64,000 nt of DNA from Bradyrhizobium betae (GTDB lineage: Bacteria > Pseudomonadota > Alphaproteobacteria > Rhizobiales > Xanthobacteraceae). The stretch's first letter is position 1; each line of letters opens with the position of its first letter. This document shows, in pieces, positions 28,290-37,443 of the stretch. The notes beneath the pieces were generated by a model, which saw only the letters and a list, made by a program, of their open reading frames with translations, searched no databases and was not told where the DNA came from. Both the position numbers and the translations under genes were made by a program. The stretch is taken from assembly GCF_008932115.1 (NCBI RefSeq), contig NZ_CP044543.1:3788501-3852500 (forward strand), given 5' to 3'.

Positions 28290-28913
28290 TCACCGCTTAA
28301 CGGGTAGCTTTTTGACGAGCCGCCCGCGGATGCGCGACAGGCTTTCCGGCGTGATTCCGAGATAGCTCGCAATGAGATATTGTGGCACACGCCGTGCCAC
28401 CTCCGGCCTGGCGTTGACAAACGTGCGGTAGCGCTCGTCAGGCGCAAGGGTGAGGAGACTGGTAGAGCGTCGCTGTGAGCCAACCAGTGCCGCCTCCACC
28501 ATCAGCCGACCGAATCGCTCCATCGCATGGTCGGCGGCGTAGGCGGCGTAAAGTGCCCGGCGAGACAGACAGATCACCTCGGACGGTTCCAGCGCCTGCA
28601 TCGACTGAGATGCGGGCGCTTGGGACAGGAAGCTCGATGCATCGGTGAAGACCTGGTCCTTGTCGAAAAACTGTCCGGTGCGCTCTTCACCGCTATCGCC
28701 GTCGAGAAAATAGTAGCGAACAAGCCCGGCTGACATGAAGTAGATGTGCTCAGCGATGTCCCCGACCCGGAGCAGATGGTCGCCTTTGGCAAGCACACGG
28801 AGTTCGCAGGCGTCCGCGATATCGTTCAGCGTCAGCTCGGACGGCGTCAAGGGTGCCACTGATCTGATGATCAGGTCGGAAAAGGCTGCAAATGCTGGAT
28901 CCTTGGAACGCAT
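28290..28913 (-). CDS. Crp/Fnr-type transcriptional regulator
   Basis: 207 residues. The N-terminal cyclic-nucleotide-binding beta-roll (about 35-125; LAKGDHLLRVGDIAEHIYFMSAGLVRYY) is followed by a C-terminal helix-turn-helix (VPQYLIASYLGITPESLSRIRGRL). No Fnr-type N-terminal cysteines are present, so it is not an oxygen-sensing FNR. It is convergent with the SDR gene and probably regulates nearby stress cargo; targets are not visible. Confidence 0.85.
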   Translation of the reverse strand: MRSKDPAFAAFSDLIIRSVAPLTPSELTLNDIADACELRVLAKGDHLLRVGDIAEHIYFMSAGLVRYYFLDGDSGEERTGQFFDKDQVFTDASSFLSQAPASQSMQALEPSEVICLSRRALYAAYAADHAMERFGRLMVEAALVGSQRRSTSLLTLAPDERYRTFVNARPEVARRVPQYLIASYLGITPESLSRIRGRLVKKLPVKR

Positions 28914-29023
28914 CCAGCGACTATACGCGATGCGGTGAATGCTGAAGTTCGCTTTGTGTTCGGTCGACCGTCAGCCCTTGAGACGATGTGACAGGCCTCA
29001 TGATGCGCATGTGAGCAACAAAG

Positions 29024-29911
29024 TCATTTATCCTTTACCGCCCGCGTGAGCAGCTCCCCGAGCAAGGGATTCGGAAAGCGGCGCTTCTGGGTGATCGCGT
29101 AGAATGTTTCGCTGAGGTTCGGGACCGGACAGACCTCCACGAGCAGGCCGGCGGCGAGTTCGTCGCGCACGACGATCGGCGGTACGAGAGCCAGACCGTC
29201 GCTGTCACGGGCGAGGAGCCGCAACATGGCCATGTCATCCACTTCGGCAAAAATGATCGGGCGCACGCCGGCGAGTTCGAGGATCCGATCGAACCCAACG
29301 CGAATTTCACTGTCGAGACTCGGTAACAAGATGGGCTGCGACCGCAGGTCGTCCGGGAAGCGGAACGCGGTCGGTTCGGCGCGCGGGCGCCTTACCAGTG
29401 CGACCGGCTGCTGAGCGAGCAAATGGCTGCGAAGGTCGGAGCGCGCGTCGTGCTGCGGAGCGCTGTTGGCGAGCACGACATCGATCATATGCGCCTCAAG
29501 CTGGGCGAGGAGATCGCGCATGGTGCCTGAGCGGATAATCAACTCGACGTCGGCCCGGCCCACGAGTGGGCTCAGGAACTCCAGCTGGAAGTTTCGGGAT
29601 AGCGTCGTCAACGCGCCCACCCGGAACGCCTGCCGCCGATCCACCGGCCGCCCTTTCATCGTGCTCACCAGCTCGTCTCCGGCCTGAAAGACGGTGTCGG
29701 CATAGTCGAGGGCGATCCGACCGGCCTCGGTGAGGATGAGACGCTTGCCGGATCGGTCGAACAGCGGATGGCCCAGCTGCAGCTCGAGCTTGCCGAGCTG
29801 CACCGAGAGGGCCGATTGCGAGAGATTTAGCCGATCGGCGGCGCGGGTAAGGCTGCCCTCATGCGCGATGGCCCAGAAATAGCGCAAGTGGTGATAGTTG
29901 AGGGTTGCCAT
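29024..29911 (-). CDS. LysR-family regulator, NhaR-like, divergent from the dab operon
   Basis: 295 residues with an N-terminal HTH (HHLRYFWAIAHEGSLTRAADRLNLSQSALS) and an effector domain ending VPNLSETFYAITQKRRFPNPLL. The TYR/FWxIA start and ending are those of NhaR-like LTTRs. Its start lies 100 bases from dabB on the opposite strand, the classic arrangement for a LysR regulator controlling its divergent neighbour, here the DabAB bicarbonate-uptake operon. A decayed copy of its 3' end is at 26170-26340. Confidence 0.88.
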   Translation of the reverse strand: MATLNYHHLRYFWAIAHEGSLTRAADRLNLSQSALSVQLGKLELQLGHPLFDRSGKRLILTEAGRIALDYADTVFQAGDELVSTMKGRPVDRRQAFRVGALTTLSRNFQLEFLSPLVGRADVELIIRSGTMRDLLAQLEAHMIDVVLANSAPQHDARSDLRSHLLAQQPVALVRRPRAEPTAFRFPDDLRSQPILLPSLDSEIRVGFDRILELAGVRPIIFAEVDDMAMLRLLARDSDGLALVPPIVVRDELAAGLLVEVCPVPNLSETFYAITQKRRFPNPLLGELLTRAVKDK

Positions 29912-30011
29912 TGCATGATTTTACAGAAACGAACGAAGTGCCGCAATCTTTGTATTATTAAGAACCCGCATGTGGCGTTAATTGATAGGTCGCTTCTCGC
30001 TGGAGACGACC
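29912..30011. promoter_or_regulatory. LysR / dabB divergent promoter region
   Basis: 100 bases between the two divergent genes, with an AT-rich centre CTTTGTATTATTAAG (about 29948-29962). Its CTT/AAG ends and T-N11-A spacing fit a LysR-type operator. This is the probable control point of the dabB-dabA-cysD operon. Confidence 0.45.
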
Positions 30012-31637
30012 ATGACGCCGAACCTGACCTGGTGCCTCGCTCTCGGACCATTCGCGCTCGCAGTCGCCGGATTGGCGACCGGAAGCGCCAAGTCGGGTCA
30101 GCGACAGGTCGGAGGGGGCGCCGCTTGGATCGCCGGCTTCGCCCTGGCGATGGCCGCAGCCGCGGGCCTCTGCGTCGCGGTCAACGGCCCCCTGGTGACA
30201 GGCACGGTGGGGTTCGCAGGTGTCGGCCTGGGATTCTACGTCGATACTCTGGCCGCGATCATGTTCGTGCTGGTCGCCTTCGTCGGCCTGATCGTCGTCC
30301 TGTATAGCCGCAACTATCTCGACGGCGACCGCGGGCAGGCCCGCTTCACCAAGTGGCTGTGTCTGACCCTCGCGGCGGTGCTGCTGCTGATCGTCTCGGG
30401 CAATCTGTTCCAGTTCGCGCTGGCGTGGATCGCGACCAGCCTCGGGCTCAACAAGCTGCTGCTGTTCTATCCCGAGCGGCAGGCGGCCGTGCTCGCCGCG
30501 CGCAAGAAATTCCTCGCCAGCCGGCTCGGCGATCTCTGCCTGATCGCGGCGATGGTGCTGCTCCATCAGGCTTTCGGCAGTCTCGACTATGCGGTCCTGT
30601 TCGCGGGGGCGGAGGCGATGCGCGTCGGCGGAGACATTCCCGCTGCCATCCATGCGGTCGCGGTACTGCTGGTGATCGCCGCGCTGCTCAAGTCGGCGCA
30701 GTTCCCGCTGCATGGCTGGCTCACCGAGGTGATGGAGACACCGACACCCGTGTCGGCGCTCCTCCACGCCGGCGTGATCAACGCCGGCGGCTTCCTCGTG
30801 CTGCGTTTCGCCGACGTCATTTCGCTCTCGTCGCCATCGATGGAGATCCTGGTCATCGTTGGCGGCGTTACCGCGCTGTTCGGATCGGTCGTCATGCTGA
30901 CCCAGACCAGCGTCAAGGTTTCGCTGGCCTATTCGACCATCGCCCAGATGGGCTTCATGATGCTGCAATGCGGGCTCGGCGCGTTCGCCGCAGCGTTGCT
31001 GCACATCGTCGCTCACTCGCTCTACAAGGCCCACGCCTTCCTCTCGTCTGGCAGCGTCATCGACCTGGCGCGGGCGTCGTGGTCGCCGAGCCCCGGCGGT
31101 CAGCCGCACCCGGCCCGGATGGCGATGATCGTCGGCCTGGTCCTGGCCGCGGCTTTGGTCGTGGGGACGCTGTTCGGCGCGACGATCACCGCGCAACCCG
31201 GTGTGTTCGCCCTCGGCGCGGTGGTGATGCTGGGTCTCGCGCACCTCATAACCCAGGCCTTCGACGAGCGGCCAAGCCTCTATGTCGTCGGCCGGACGGC
31301 CGCGCTCGCACTGGTGGTGTCGCTCGCCTATTTCGGACTCCAATGGGCGGTGGAGCATGTGCTTGCCGGGTCCTTGCCCCCGGTGCAGGCGCTGCGCGGA
31401 CCACTCGACCTCGTCATCGTCGCCCTGGTCGTCCTGGCGTTCGCGGCGGTGACCGTCTTCCAGAGCGTCTTGCCGGGCAAGGCGGACGCCCCGCGCTGGC
31501 AGGCGGCCTACGTCCACCTTGCCAACGGCCTCTACGTCAACACGCTCGCCAACCGGCTGGTGCTGCGGTTCTGGCCAAGCCCGCCGCCGCCGCCCGCGAT
31601 CGTTCCTTCGACCCCTGTCAGCGGAGTTCCCTCATGA
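30012..31637 (+). CDS. dabB: DabB-type proton-conducting membrane subunit (Nuo L/Mrp-like)
   Basis: 541 residues from the ATG at 30012 (GGAG six bases upstream; an ATG 30 bases earlier is possible). The protein has about 13-15 membrane helices and the proton-channel signatures of the NuoL/MrpA family: KSAQFPLHGWLTEVMETPTPVSALLHAG and HSLYKAHAFL, with the functional Lys/His residues present. DabB is the membrane partner that couples a cation gradient to DabA-driven CO2 hydration. Its stop overlaps the dabA start (ATGA), indicating equimolar coupled synthesis. Confidence 0.88.
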   Translation: MTPNLTWCLALGPFALAVAGLATGSAKSGQRQVGGGAAWIAGFALAMAAAAGLCVAVNGPLVTGTVGFAGVGLGFYVDTLAAIMFVLVAFVGLIVVLYSRNYLDGDRGQARFTKWLCLTLAAVLLLIVSGNLFQFALAWIATSLGLNKLLLFYPERQAAVLAARKKFLASRLGDLCLIAAMVLLHQAFGSLDYAVLFAGAEAMRVGGDIPAAIHAVAVLLVIAALLKSAQFPLHGWLTEVMETPTPVSALLHAGVINAGGFLVLRFADVISLSSPSMEILVIVGGVTALFGSVVMLTQTSVKVSLAYSTIAQMGFMMLQCGLGAFAAALLHIVAHSLYKAHAFLSSGSVIDLARASWSPSPGGQPHPARMAMIVGLVLAAALVVGTLFGATITAQPGVFALGAVVMLGLAHLITQAFDERPSLYVVGRTAALALVVSLAYFGLQWAVEHVLAGSLPPVQALRGPLDLVIVALVVLAFAAVTVFQSVLPGKADAPRWQAAYVHLANGLYVNTLANRLVLRFWPSPPPPPAIVPSTPVSGVPS

Positions 31638-34192
31638 GCCATGCCGTCGCCGCCGCGATCGACCCGCCGAGGCGGGCGCAAGATGCGGAGCCAGTGGCCA
31701 ACCCGCCACGCCCGGCGATCGACGCCGCCATCGACCGGGCGTGCAATAAGATCGCGCCGCTTTGGCCGCTCAAGCACTTCGTCGCGGTCAATCCGTTTCT
31801 CGGCTTCAGCGACCAGAGCTTTTCCTCGACGTGCGCGACGCTGCGCCGCGTCGCCGGCGTCGACATGCTGATGCCGCGTGCATTCTACCGAGAAGCGCTG
31901 GCGGCGGGACGGATCGAGGATCGCGACCTGAAGGCGGCGGTCGCCGCGACGTCCGGTCACGCAGCGCTGGCGAGCGACGACGCGGCGCTGCGCCGGTCGG
32001 CCGCAACAGACCCGGTGACGAAGAGGCCAAAAGCAGTGGTTGCGACCGTCGCCGAGGTTCTCGACAGCCTGTCGGCGGGCGACCGCCAAGCCTCGCGCAC
32101 TGCCTTCATGATCGACGAGATCTCGAAGTGGTGCGCGGCCTATTTCGACGAGGGTCAAGCCGCGTGGAAGCTGCCGTCGCGGGCGCTGCCGCCTTACGCC
32201 GCCTGGCGCGCGGCTATGCAGTTCGACCGCAACCCCGAGACGATGGGAATCAAGGGCTTCCGCAAGGCCGTCGCCGCCATGCCGGACGACCCGCGCGAAG
32301 CGATCGCCGCAGTCGTGGGCGCGCTCGGCATCCCCGAGCGCGCGGTCGAGGATTACCTGCACCGCGCGCTGATCGATGTCGGCGGCTGGGCCGCCTATGC
32401 GCGATACCGCGTCTGGGACAACTCGCTCTACGGGCGCGATGACGACACGCTGGTGCAGCTGTTGGCGATCCGGGTGGTGTGGGGCTATGCGCTGTTCCTC
32501 GAACGCGCCGACCCGGATTTTAGGGCGGCATGGTCGAAGGCGATGGCAGAGGCCACCGCGCTGCCGGAGGACGAGCGCCTTGGCGACGATCCGGAGCTGG
32601 TCGTCGATCTGATGCTGCACGAAGCCTATGAGGCCGGGTATCAGCGCCAGTTACTGGCGCGGCTCGGGCAGCACCTCGCATCCCCCGTGCCCTCAAAGGC
32701 TGTGCGCAAGGCGTTCCAGGCGGCGTTCTGCATCGACGTGCGCTCCGAGGTCTATCGGCGCGCGCTCGAGACGGTCTGCCCCGACGCCGAGACGATCGGC
32801 TTCGCCGGCTTCTTCGGCTTCCCAATCGAATATGTGCCGATCGGCCGCGACACCGGCGGCGCGCAATGCCCGGTGCTGCTCAAACCCGCCTTCGTCGTCT
32901 GCGAGGCGGTCGCCGGTGCTTCCGAGCCCGAGGAGGCGGAGATCCTCAACCGGCGCCTGCTGCGCCGCCGCGCGGCGAAGGCGTGGAAGGCGTTCAAGCT
33001 CTCGGCGGTGTCTTCCTTCACCTATGTCGAGACGGCGGGGTTGCTGTTCGCCGGCAAGCTCGTCGGCGACAGCGCGCGCCTGACCCGGACGGTCAGCGAC
33101 CCCAATACCGATGGCCTCGACGAGAGCGTCATCGATCGGGTGGGCCCGCGTCTAGATCCCCGCGCGGTGGCTGGCCGGCTCACCGGCTTCGACGACGCGC
33201 AGCGTGTCGCCATGGCCGAGGCCGTCCTGCGCGCGATGTCGATGACGCAAGACTTCGCGCGCCTGGTCCTGCTCACCGGGCACGGCAGCACGACCGTCAA
33301 CAATCCCCATGCCTCGGGGCTCGATTGCGGCGCGTGCGGCGGCCACACCGGCGAGGCGAACGCACGGGTCGCCGCCGCCATCCTCAACGATCCGGGCGTG
33401 CGCAGAGGTCTCGCCGGCAAGGGAATCGATATCCCCGAGGACACCTGGTTCCTGGGCTGCCTGCACGATACGACCACCGACGAGGTCCACATCTTCGACG
33501 CGGACGATCTCCCCGCGTCCCACGCCGCCGATCTCGCCGCTCTGCGCAGGGCGCTGGCGAAGGCTTCGTCGCTGGCGCGCGCCGAACGCGCGCTGGGGCT
33601 CGGAATCGACAAGACCAGGGACGTTGATCGTGCGGTGAAGGCGCGTAGCCGCGACTGGGCGCAGGTCCGTCCCGAATGGGGGCTCGCGGGCAACGCCGCC
33701 TTCATCGCCGCGCCGCGGTCACGGACGCGCGGGCTCGATCTCGGCGGCCGCGCCTTCCTGCACGACTATGACTGGCGCAAGGACGACGGGTTCGGCGTGC
33801 TCGAACTGATCATGACCGCGCCGATGGTCGTCGCGAGCTGGATCAACCTGCAATATTACGGCTCGACCGTGAACAACCGCGCCTTCGGCAGCGGCAACAA
33901 GGTGCTGCACAACGTCGTCGGGCAGCTGGGGGTGCTGGAGGGCAACTCCGGTGACCTCAAGGTGGGATTGCCCTGGCAGTCGGTCCACGACGGCGAGCGC
34001 TTCGTGCATGAACCGCTGCGGCTCAACGTCTTCATCGCAGCCCCCGAAGACGCGCTGAATGGCGTCATCGAGAAGCACGCGGGCGTTCGTCATCTCGTCG
34101 ACAACGGCTGGGTTCACCTCTTCCGGCTGGCCGATGAAGGCCGGGTGATCCGCCGCTACGTCGGTGGGCTTCAATGGGAAGCCGCCGCATGA
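31634..34192 (+). CDS. dabA: DabA inorganic carbon transporter subunit (DUF2309)
   Basis: 852 residues. The beta-carbonic-anhydrase-like zinc site is complete: C366 and D368 (AFCIDVRSEVYRR), H550 (LTGHGST) and C565 (GLDCGACGGHTGEAN). The H-to-C spacing of 15 residues equals that in characterised DabA. With DabB it forms a membrane-associated complex that traps CO2 as bicarbonate. Overlaps: dabB stop at its start and cysD start at its stop (both ATGA). The protein looks full-length and active. Confidence 0.92.
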   Translation: MSHAVAAAIDPPRRAQDAEPVANPPRPAIDAAIDRACNKIAPLWPLKHFVAVNPFLGFSDQSFSSTCATLRRVAGVDMLMPRAFYREALAAGRIEDRDLKAAVAATSGHAALASDDAALRRSAATDPVTKRPKAVVATVAEVLDSLSAGDRQASRTAFMIDEISKWCAAYFDEGQAAWKLPSRALPPYAAWRAAMQFDRNPETMGIKGFRKAVAAMPDDPREAIAAVVGALGIPERAVEDYLHRALIDVGGWAAYARYRVWDNSLYGRDDDTLVQLLAIRVVWGYALFLERADPDFRAAWSKAMAEATALPEDERLGDDPELVVDLMLHEAYEAGYQRQLLARLGQHLASPVPSKAVRKAFQAAFCIDVRSEVYRRALETVCPDAETIGFAGFFGFPIEYVPIGRDTGGAQCPVLLKPAFVVCEAVAGASEPEEAEILNRRLLRRRAAKAWKAFKLSAVSSFTYVETAGLLFAGKLVGDSARLTRTVSDPNTDGLDESVIDRVGPRLDPRAVAGRLTGFDDAQRVAMAEAVLRAMSMTQDFARLVLLTGHGSTTVNNPHASGLDCGACGGHTGEANARVAAAILNDPGVRRGLAGKGIDIPEDTWFLGCLHDTTTDEVHIFDADDLPASHAADLAALRRALAKASSLARAERALGLGIDKTRDVDRAVKARSRDWAQVRPEWGLAGNAAFIAAPRSRTRGLDLGGRAFLHDYDWRKDDGFGVLELIMTAPMVVASWINLQYYGSTVNNRAFGSGNKVLHNVVGQLGVLEGNSGDLKVGLPWQSVHDGERFVHEPLRLNVFIAAPEDALNGVIEKHAGVRHLVDNGWVHLFRLADEGRVIRRYVGGLQWEAAA

Positions 34193-35094
34193 CCGCACGG
34201 CTGTCCCACCTCGCGCGACTGGAATCGGAGGCGATCCACATCCTGCGCGAAGCCGTCGCCGAAGCGCGCAAGCCGGTGATGCTGTTCTCGGCCGGCAAGG
34301 ACTCGACCGTGCTCGCTTACCTCGCCTTGCGCGCCTTCTTCCCGGGAAGGCCTCCGTTCCCGCTGCTCCACATCGACTCGACCTGGGAGTTCCAGTCGCT
34401 GCTCGACTTCCGCGACGGCTTCGCGCGAGAGCATCGCTTCGAGTTGATCGTCCACGCCAATGAGGCGGCGCGCGCCGCCGGTCTCAACCCGTTCGATCAT
34501 GGCGATCGCTATACGTTGGAGATGCGCACCGAGCCGCTCAAGGCCGCGCTGGACCAGGGCGGCTATGACTTCGTCTTCGGCGGGGCGCGCCGCGACGAAG
34601 AGAAGTCGCGGGCCAAAGAGCGGGTGTTTTCCGTTCGGAGCGCCGGCCATGTCTGGGATCCGCGCCAACAGCGGCCCGAACTCTGGAACCTATACAACAC
34701 CCGGCTCGGCAAGGATCAGTCGGCGCGGGTGTTCCCGCTCTCGAACTGGACCGAAACCGACGTCTGGACCTACGCGCTGACACACGACATCGCGCTGGCG
34801 CCGCTCTATTTCGCCGCGCCCCGGCCGGTTGTCGAGAGGGGCGGCGGGCTGATCGTCGTCGATGATGAGCCCCGCATGCGACTGCGGGCCGGCGAAACCG
34901 TCCAAACCAAGACCGTGCGTTTTCGGACGCTCGGCTGCTGGCCGGTGACGGCGGCGGTCGAATCCGACGCGGCCGACCTCCGCTCAGTCGTTCAGGAGAC
35001 GTTGGCTGCCACGGGATCGGAACGTCAGGGCCGGATCAGTGACGGCGAGGACGGCGGCTCGCTCGAACAGAAGAAGCGGGAGGGGTATTTCTAG
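34189..35094 (+). CDS. cysD: Sulfate adenylyltransferase small subunit (orphan CysD)
   Basis: 301 residues, full CysD length. The ATP-pyrophosphatase loop FSAGKDS is at 33-39; HIDSTWEFQ, FGGARRDEEKSRAKER, RPELWNLYN and the C-terminal SERQGRISD and EQKKREGYF are all as in CysD. Normally CysD works with the GTPase CysN to make adenosine phosphosulfate from sulfate and ATP. No cysN follows here: the next gene is DUF6671. The start overlaps the dabA stop (ATGA), so it is translated with DabA. Either it uses a chromosomal CysN or has another role. Confidence 0.9.
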   Translation: MTARLSHLARLESEAIHILREAVAEARKPVMLFSAGKDSTVLAYLALRAFFPGRPPFPLLHIDSTWEFQSLLDFRDGFAREHRFELIVHANEAARAAGLNPFDHGDRYTLEMRTEPLKAALDQGGYDFVFGGARRDEEKSRAKERVFSVRSAGHVWDPRQQRPELWNLYNTRLGKDQSARVFPLSNWTETDVWTYALTHDIALAPLYFAAPRPVVERGGGLIVVDDEPRMRLRAGETVQTKTVRFRTLGCWPVTAAVESDAADLRSVVQETLAATGSERQGRISDGEDGGSLEQKKREGYF

Positions 35095-35096
35095 TC

Positions 35097-35960
35097 ATGC
35101 CGGCCGCTCCGCGCCCCTACGACGATGAACTGGCGATGCTCGCGACGATGCACGCCAAGGAGCGGGTGATCGCGCCGCTGCTGGAACGATCGCTCGGCGT
35201 GCGCGTCAGGGTAAGCAGCGGCATCGATACTGACCGGTTTGGGACCTTCAGCCGGGACGTCGAGCGGACCGGCTCGCAGCTCGATGCCGCGCGGGCCAAG
35301 ATCGCGGCGGCGTTCGCGGAAGCGCCCGACGCTCAGTTCGCGTTGGCCAGCGAAGGCAGTTTCGGCCCTCATCCTTACATCCCGTTCGCGCCGCTCGCCC
35401 GCGAGATCGTCGTCCTGGCCGATCGCGCGCGCGGGATTGAGCTCATCGGTCGTCATGCGAGCCTGACCACCAACTTCAGTCACGCGGTTGTTTCAGACTT
35501 GCCCAGCGCGCGCGCATTTTGCGAGCGGGCCCAGTTCCCCGGTCATGGCGTGATCGTCATCGGCTGCATCGACGGTGAGCCGGCGCCTGGCCGCGCGCTC
35601 ATCAAGGACATCGCCAGCGCGGCGGACCTCGACAACGCTGTGACTCAGACGATCGCGATGTGCGGCGCGGCCTTCGTCGAGACCGACATGCGAGCCCATC
35701 GCAACCCGACCCGCATGCGCGCCATCAAAGCCGCCACCCTCGATCTGGTCCGCCGGTTCCGCAGCAAGTGTCCCGTGTGCGCGGCGCCCGGATTCGCGGT
35801 AACCGAGCGGCTTTCCGGTCTGCCCTGTTCGTGGTGCGGCGGGCCAACTCTGGCGATCAAGGCGGACGTGCTTTCGTGCGAGGGCTGTGGTCATCGGATC
35901 GAGCGCCCCGTCGCAGCGACGACGGCGGACCCAGGTCAATGCGGCGATTGCAACCCCTGA
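35097..35960 (+). CDS. DUF6671 family zinc-ribbon protein (copy 2)
   Basis: 287 residues, starting two bases after the cysD stop. It has the same layout as the copy at 23774-24658: LATMHAKERVIAPLLE near the start, ASEGSFGPHPYIPFAPL in the middle, ETDMRAHRNPTRMRAI, then four Cys pairs (CPVCAAPGF, CSWCGGPT, CEGCGH, CGDCNP). Strict conservation of SEGSFGPHP and DMRAHxNPTRM suggests an active or binding site. Function unknown; the operon ties it to bicarbonate uptake and sulfur activation. Confidence 0.72.
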   Translation: MPAAPRPYDDELAMLATMHAKERVIAPLLERSLGVRVRVSSGIDTDRFGTFSRDVERTGSQLDAARAKIAAAFAEAPDAQFALASEGSFGPHPYIPFAPLAREIVVLADRARGIELIGRHASLTTNFSHAVVSDLPSARAFCERAQFPGHGVIVIGCIDGEPAPGRALIKDIASAADLDNAVTQTIAMCGAAFVETDMRAHRNPTRMRAIKAATLDLVRRFRSKCPVCAAPGFAVTERLSGLPCSWCGGPTLAIKADVLSCEGCGHRIERPVAATTADPGQCGDCNP

Positions 35961-35984
35961 GGTCAGTCGAGAGAGGAGGTCCAC

Positions 35985-36236
35985 ATGGCAGAAGTCGGAA
36001 AGCCCCGCGACGGCCCAGCAGACACCGACTCGATGATCGAATGGGTCCTGTCGCACCCTGGTATGAGCAAGTGGCTAAAGGACGCGCTGCGTAGCGCACT
36101 TGATCGGAACCCCTTTGATGTCCTCAACGACCTCGAAATATTGAAACACCTGTCGACAGCACGATGCCGATCAGCGCTGAGCTCCTATTACGCGGAACCC
36201 GACAGCGGCGCCGTCGAGTCCGTCGACAAGGATTGA
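35985..36236 (+). CDS. Small hypothetical protein at the end of the dab operon
   Basis: 83 residues, predicted soluble and helical (DSMIEWVLSHPGMSKWLKDAL, DPFDVLNDLEILKHL-like core), with AGAGAGGAGG upstream of the ATG. It begins 24 bases after the DUF6671 gene in the same orientation, so it is probably co-transcribed. I do not recognise a family. Confidence 0.6.
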   Translation: MAEVGKPRDGPADTDSMIEWVLSHPGMSKWLKDALRSALDRNPFDVLNDLEILKHLSTARCRSALSSYYAEPDSGAVESVDKD

Positions 36237-36273
36237 GCCTGCGCCTCGAGAGATGACAGGAGGCGTTGAAAGG

Positions 36274-37182
36274 ATGGAGCTTCGGCATCTTCGCTACATG
36301 GTTGCAGCCGCCGAGCGGGGGAGCTTCCGGCGCGCCGCTAAAGCAATGGGAGTCCACGAGTCCGCTATTAGCCGCCGCGTGCGCGACCTTGAGGATGAGA
36401 TCGGCGCAGCACTGTTTGTCCGCCATCACGGGGGCGTTCAACTCACCCATGCAGGCAACCAGTTTCTCGTCCGGGCACGCAAGGCCCTGCGGCATATTGG
36501 TCATGCAGCGATGGATGCCGGCTCGCACGGGCGTGGAGAGGCTGGAGCTGTCCGGATCGGCATATTCTCTTCTCTTGCTTCCGGATTCCTCGCTGATCTG
36601 CTGCGCAGCTTCATTGCGGCACATCCGGCCATCCGACCCGACCTTGTCGAGGGCGGACCGTCTACGCACATCAACGCGATACAGCGGCTTGAACTTGACG
36701 TTGCGTTTCTCACTGGCGAACCGAGCGCGGAGGGCTGTGATGTGGCACAGCTTTGGACGGAACGCGTTTATGTGGCAGTCCCCCTGGGTGACGAGTTGTC
36801 GAAGATGGCGGTTATTTCGTGGGCGGCCCTATACGAGCGACACTTCATCATCAGCGATACCGACCCCGGGCCCGAAATCCACGACTATCTCATCAAGCAC
36901 CTCGCTGACCTCGGTCGTCACCCGAGCATTGAGAGCCATCGCGTTGGGCGAGATAATCTGATGCACCTCGTGGCCCTTGGGCGAGGTCTGACTTTGACAA
37001 GCGAAGCGACCATAGCGACGCGCTTCCCCGGTGTTGTTTACCGGCCGCTCTCGGACGATCTCCTCACGTTCTGTGCCGTATGGTCTCCGCGAAACGACAA
37101 TCCGGCCTTGAGACGATTGCTCAGCCTCGCCAAGTCGCTGTCAGCGCCCCAAGGGCTCGCAAGGTCACGCGTCGATTCCTAA
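36274..37182 (+). CDS. LysR-family transcriptional regulator beside the trb cluster
   Basis: 302 residues from the ATG at 36274 (AGGAGG about 10 bases upstream; an ATG at 36253 is an alternative). An N-terminal HTH (LRYMVAAAERGSFRRAAKAMGVHESAISRRVRDLE) precedes a LysR substrate-binding domain (GAVRIGIFSSLASGFLADLL). It is convergent with the trb cluster, as in many Rhizobiales and sphingomonad conjugative elements, and may regulate transfer or nearby cargo. Confidence 0.85.
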   Translation: MELRHLRYMVAAAERGSFRRAAKAMGVHESAISRRVRDLEDEIGAALFVRHHGGVQLTHAGNQFLVRARKALRHIGHAAMDAGSHGRGEAGAVRIGIFSSLASGFLADLLRSFIAAHPAIRPDLVEGGPSTHINAIQRLELDVAFLTGEPSAEGCDVAQLWTERVYVAVPLGDELSKMAVISWAALYERHFIISDTDPGPEIHDYLIKHLADLGRHPSIESHRVGRDNLMHLVALGRGLTLTSEATIATRFPGVVYRPLSDDLLTFCAVWSPRNDNPALRRLLSLAKSLSAPQGLARSRVDS

Positions 37183-37216
37183 GTCTTGAATCAATTACAA
37201 TGTCGTCGAATGCGGT

Positions 37217-37441
37217 TCAGCTACCTGTTGTCCGACGCGCTTTTGCGAACGCTCGATCGGTCGCCATGAACCGCTCGATCATCGGTGAAATCAGCTTGAT
37301 CGGATCACCGACAGGCCGACCCGTCTCGCGCGCGAGCACCTCGGCGTAGGCGATCAGGTTCCGATGGACGGTCGCCGGCAGTTCGACCGACGCCTTAACC
37401 GGCTTGTCGTCGTCGAGGGCGCCAAGTTTCAGCTTCGCCAT
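37217..37441 (-). CDS. DUF2274 conjugation-associated protein
   Basis: 74 residues from the ATG at 37441 with GGAGG six bases upstream. It has the compact pattern KLGALDDDKPVKASVELPATVHRNLIAYAEVL typical of DUF2274, a RHH-like small protein found directly downstream of trbI in this class of elements. It overlaps the trbI stop region. Precise role unknown. Confidence 0.8.
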   Translation of the reverse strand: MAKLKLGALDDDKPVKASVELPATVHRNLIAYAEVLARETGRPVGDPIKLISPMIERFMATDRAFAKARRTTGS

Positions 37442-37443
37442 GG

